Shown here piece by piece: positions 59,915 to 64,000 of a DNA stretch of 64,000 nt. Source of the DNA: Owenia fusiformis (taxonomy: Eukaryota; Annelida; Polychaeta; Sabellida; Oweniidae); contig CAIIXF020000011.1 of assembly GCA_903813345.2 (NCBI GenBank), forward strand, positions 30,248,166 through 30,312,165, given 5' to 3'. Position numbers and translations under genes: made by a program. Numbering within the stretch: position 1 is the stretch's first letter; the number at the start of each line of letters is the position of its first letter. A model generated the notes under the pieces. The model ran no database searches, was not told where the DNA came from, and saw only the letters and a list, made by a program, of their open reading frames with translations.

Positions 59915-61528
59915 ATATAAAATGAAAATATAGCGAATGTGAGACTTAGTCTATATCAAGCCTTTACAACTCCTCACCATACATACATGTCTTGCCTCCA
60001 TAAAGAGGGAAGAAGGTAGGATGGGAGGGGGGGGGGGGCGATAAGAAATTAAATACAATGTGAGACCTCCAAAGATATACTATAAATGTAAAATGATGTA
60101 AAGATGATAAGACTGTATCATAGGTTGTTCCAATGAAAATAAATTAAAATATAAATGTGCAGGTTTTGCTGAACTACAGTTATGTTGACTTTTACAATAT
60201 TAAAAAAGGTTTCTGTGATCTTTTACTAACCAAAAGGTCAAATCACACATATTTTTGTTAAGATCTTTAATGTAGGACTTTGAACTGTTTTCATGATTTA
60301 CTATTGTATGATATAACGGAAGTCATATCATACCAAGTGAATGGAGGGAGAATAACCAGCATGAGTAGTTTCTCCTCCTGGAGACAATGGGGTCATGTGA
60401 CATTATGACATCACAAGGCCTCAGCAAACACACAACTATATGATAGTCTCATTAAATCAAAAGCATTATTCTATTGGTAGATTTCAGATTCCAGTCCTTA
60501 TACAAGATAGTTTTCAATTTTTTTCACTGGTCAAATGATAAATATTAGCATAAAAATGGTGTCCACTGGATGAACTTGCAAATGGATCATTTAACCATAG
60601 AAAAAGTCAAATGTATCCTCCAGAAAAACACATATTTTGTAAAAATCCCAATAACTTGTGTCGTAAAAAAATCTTCAAAGGTCATTATGATAATTGAAGA
60701 CTTTTAACATTGACCAGGAGGTTTATTTCAGTTATTTTATTTCCTGGGTTGATCGTGTGTCATGGTCAGCCTTGAACCTGATTGCTTTTATGTTACCCTG
60801 CACAAGCGCTAAATTTCACCTATACTCTTCAATTTGAAATAATTATCTGATGTAGTGAATATCCAATCATAATATGTCAAAAGATCATGCGATTACATTT
60901 TCTGTCAGTAACTAGTTACTTGATTTCACATTCAAACTTGCATGAAAGCCATGAAGCTACATTTGAGATTTGAGCAACATCAAAACTGTCAAACCATTTG
61001 TAATCATCAGAGGAAAGTGTTGTAATCCAATGGTGATTCAGGGTACTTTTATGTTTGTATGCTTCTTATTGTGTGGTCAAGTGATGTCACAATAAGGTAC
61101 CAACATTGTCTCCTGAAGAAGGTTCTTAGTTTGGTCCATCACTGCTTTCAACCCTCCATTAGGTTTCACATGTTGTAGACCTTGAATCTTAATACATGTT
61201 AGATTATTGGCAGGTAGAAGTCAACTCTGGAGAGTTGGAAAAATTCTGGACAATATGAATATGCATGGTTTATAGGGATTTGGGCTACTTCATGAATTTC
61301 TTATGGTTCACTTGGTGATTTCTTGGAAGACTCTTACCCTAACCACTTACCACCAGTACTTATCTATTGTTTGTTTGTTTGTTTATTCATTTAATTTGAC
61401 ATAGGTGTTTAAAACAGGTTGATTTTGCACTGTGAGAAATCTAATTCAATGTTAGATGAACATGCAACAGGAAATGTTTTTCATTCTTTTTGTAAAAAAC
61501 TTTGTCATATGTGGTGAAGTGTTTTCAG
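59915..61528. other. Non-coding spacer
   Basis: No gene is supported. A G run lies near 60027-60038, and a short TTTG microsatellite lies at about 61369-61384. Confidence 0.4.
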
Positions 61529-61677
61529 ATTTAGCAACAAGTGACCCAGATTCAGTACTGCAGCGAGCTAGAGCACAGGGACCTATACAAAATACCTCAC
61601 TATGTAGTCTTTGGAAAGTACTGAAGATATGGGAGAATGGCCTCATTTTTGAAAAATGGTCATCTTTCAGTTCATGA
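61529..61677 (+). CDS. Candidate terminal exon of an unidentified gene
   Basis: A good acceptor (gtgttttcag) precedes 61529. The following frame, entered in phase 1 (AT|TTA), encodes about 48 residues, LATSDPDSVLQRARAQGPIQ through FEKWSSFSS, then TGA at 61675-61677. Composition is less AT-rich than the flanks and amino-acid use is balanced. I do not recognise the protein. No partner exon on the + strand could be identified between the cyclin D gene and here, so its gene may start upstream of or within the cyclin locus, or it may be a chance frame. An ATG-started reading from 61456 is also open. Confidence 0.35.
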
Positions 61678-62186
61678 CTTAACCATTACCCATCTAACCC
61701 TACTCCTGAGGACTCCCTCAATATTTTGGCAAATTGAAAATTTCTGACACAATATTTTACATTTCATTGGCAACATATACATACGAAGTACATGATGCTA
61801 ATGCACATACGCTTAAACAAAAATAGCAGTATATACTGTACATAATATGTCATTTATCGCTATACTAAAAATGCCACACAAAGTATAATATAATGTCATG
61901 GGAATTCACTGTTATTACTTTATTAAATCTGGACAAATTACATGATTTTCTGATAAAACTGAACAATTTGGATTGTGCACTAAATGACCTGCATCTATTT
62001 TTTGCTGATTTAACTTAATATTTCGCTGATCGCCATGGGATTTGATTAATGAGTTGTACAAGTATCTATCTAGACATCGTCCCTCAGGGGAAATTGCTGC
62101 AATATGTTTTACAATAAAGGCTGATGTAGTAAAAAGTGCTTTGTAATCAAATCCCAGTACATATGCTATGTACTTCATGTACTAAC
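61678..62186. other. Non-coding spacer
   Basis: No gene is supported. The 87-codon minus-strand frame at 61915-62178 ends beside the satellite and has no recognised domain. Confidence 0.4.
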
Positions 62187-63670
62187 TTAAAGGTCTAGTC
62201 GACCCCATCTACCCATCAAAGTATGTCATGAGCCAGCTTAAAGGTCCAGTCCCCTTATAAATTAACATATGTCATGTACCAACTTAAAGGTCCAGTCCCC
62301 TTATAAATTAATATATGGCATGTACCAACTTAAAGGTCCAGTTCACTTATAAATTAACATATGTCAGGTACCATTTTAAAGTTCCAGTCCCCTTATAAAT
62401 TAACATATGTCATGTACCAACTTGAAGGTCCAGTCCCTTGTAAATTAACATATGTCATGTTCCATTTTAAAGTTTCAGTCCCCTTATAAATTAACATATG
62501 TCATGTACCAACTTAAAGTTCCAGTCCCCTTATAAATTAACATATGTCATGTACCAACTTAAAGTTCCAGTCCCCTTATAAATTAACATATGTCATGTAC
62601 CATTTTAAAGGTTCAGTCCCCTTATAAATTAAAATATGTCATGTGCCTACTATTATAAAGTAACATATGTCATGTACCATTATAAAGTTCCAGTCCCCTT
62701 ATAAATTAACATATGTCATGTACCAACTTAAAGGTCTAGTCCCCTTATAAATTGACATATGTCAACGTACCAACTTAAAGGTCCAGTCCCCTTATAAATA
62801 AACATATGTGATGTACCAACTTAAAAGTCCAGTCCCCTTATAAATTAACAAATGTCAAGTACCAACTTAAAGTTTCAGTCCCCTTATAAATTAACATATG
62901 TCATGTACCAACTTAAAGTTCCAGTCTCCTTATAAATTAACATATGTCATGTACCAACTTGAAGGTCCAGTCCCCTTCTAAATTAACATATGTCATGTAC
63001 CAACTTGAAAGTCCAGTCCCCTTATAAATTAACATATGTCATGTACCAACTTGAAGGTCCAGTCCCCTTATAAATTAACATATGTCATGTACCAACTTAA
63101 AGTTTCAGTCCCCTTATAAATTAACATATGTCATGTACCAAATTTATCAACAGATGTCATGTACTGAATGTACCAACTTAAAGGTTCAGTTCCCTTATAA
63201 ATTAACATATGTCATGTACCAACTTAAAGGTACAGTGTCCATATAAATGGACGTCATGAAAGAGATGTCATGTACCAACTTGAAGGTCCAGTCCCCTTAT
63301 AAATTAACATATGTCATGTACCAACTTAAAGTTTCAGTTCCCTTATAAATTAACATATGTCATGTACCAACTTAAAGGTACAGTGTCCATATAAATGGAT
63401 GTCATGAAAGAGATGTCATGTTCCAACTTGAAGGTCCAGTCCCCTTATAAATTAACATATGTCATGTACCAACTTAAAGTTTCAGTCCCCGTATAAATTA
63501 ACATATGTCATGTACCAAATTTATCAACAGATGTCATGTACTGAATGTACCAACTTAAAGGTTCAGTTCCCTTATAAATTAACATATGTCATGTACCAAC
63601 TTAAAGGTGCAGTGTCCATATAAATGGACGTCATGAAAGAGATGTCATGTACTGCATGTATAAACTTAAA
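62187..63670. repeat. 46-bp satellite array with higher-order structure
   Basis: The unit is about 46 bp: 'cttaaaggtccagtcccctt' followed by 'ataaattaacatatgtcatg' and 'taccaa'. Starts at 62237, 62283 and 62329 give the period, and roughly 30 units are present. In the distal third, variant units ('aaatttatcaacagatgtc' and 'cagtgtccatataaatgg') recur as a block. The first variant appears at 63140 and 63517, a 377-bp higher-order period. The edges are diverged, and 63671-63780 still shows faded units. Confidence 0.93.
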
Positions 63671-64000
63671 GGTTAAGTCATGTACAGTACTACAATTTCT
63701 AACTTAGATGTCCAGTCCTCTTCTGACTTAACACATGCTATGTATTGCATCTACTAACATAAAGGTCCAATCCCCATTTTCTGCCACTATTCCATCATAT
63801 ATTATACTTTCATGTTTCATAAAATATGATTTGTGAAGTACACAGCCAACTTATATTCAAAAGAGGAGGGTGCTTTTTAAAAACTAATGATTATTTTTAG
63901 AGTAATATATTTAAAGAGCCAAACCAACACATTCAGAAGAAAAAATTATGATTTTCCTGTAATCTCAATCATTTTGAAAAATAACAAATTTCAGGTTTTC
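63671..64000. other. Decayed satellite edge and non-coding end of window
   Basis: Two degraded satellite-like units ('agatgtccagtcctc' and 'aaaggtccaatcccc') run to about 63775. The rest is AT-rich with no supported feature. Confidence 0.5.

Noticed and set aside
61915-62178. 87-codon minus-strand frame beside the satellite
   Set aside because: No recognisable domain, splice signals or neighbours.
62187-63670. CRISPR-like appearance of regularly spaced repeats
   Set aside because: The units are head-to-tail with no unique spacers, and the window is eukaryotic; it is a satellite.

Overview
This is eukaryotic DNA, AT-rich, with long introns, GT-AG splice junctions and dense repeats. It is most likely from a marine invertebrate bilaterian. 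Coding sequence is sparse. The one gene that can be read from end to end is a D-type cyclin on the + strand (38331-52489): five coding exons joining without a break into 284 codons plus a stop. The protein keeps the LxCxE retinoblastoma-binding motif, both cyclin folds and the C-terminal TPTDVRD phosphodegron. Sequence alone does not fix the phylum; the cyclin and the repeat load would fit an echinoderm, hemichordate or lophotrochozoan.

Positions 1-36000 are gene-poor and are a mosaic of small mobile elements. Their ends can be defined by terminal inverted repeats (TIRs) and target-site duplications (TSDs). They include a hAT-like element (2524-3467) with a second foldback element nested in it (2892-3437). 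A family of G-rich elements with CAGGCCCGTAGCCAG ends has about nine copies across the window. A foldback family has TAGTCTTG ends and 8-9 bp TSDs. A set of extremely small CATCCTT...AAGGATG elements (59, 81 and 143 bp) has 9-bp TSDs. A Mutator-like miniature element carries a CpG-rich, CCAAT/GC-box interior (11064-11422). A Tc1/mariner- or pogo-like remnant holds a piece of coding sequence (35217-35694). There are also tRNA-derived SINEs, short retrotransposon 3' tails and several tandem arrays (162, 121 and 89 bp units).

Positions 36000-55000 hold the cyclin D locus. Upstream are a palindromic CRE, a double octamer and CCAAT boxes. The introns are 609, 1259, 6644 and 4792 bp, and the probable 3' UTR is long. 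RFX X-box motifs (GTTACCATAGCAAC type) recur in introns 3 and 4 and downstream of the stop codon, far more often than chance predicts. Intron 4 also holds a good, unrecognised 126-codon coding segment (48633-49013) and a 226-codon minus-strand open frame.

Positions 55000-64000 are repeats and non-coding DNA with one further candidate terminal exon (61529-61677). They end in a 46-bp satellite (about 62187-63670) that develops a 377-bp higher-order repeat.
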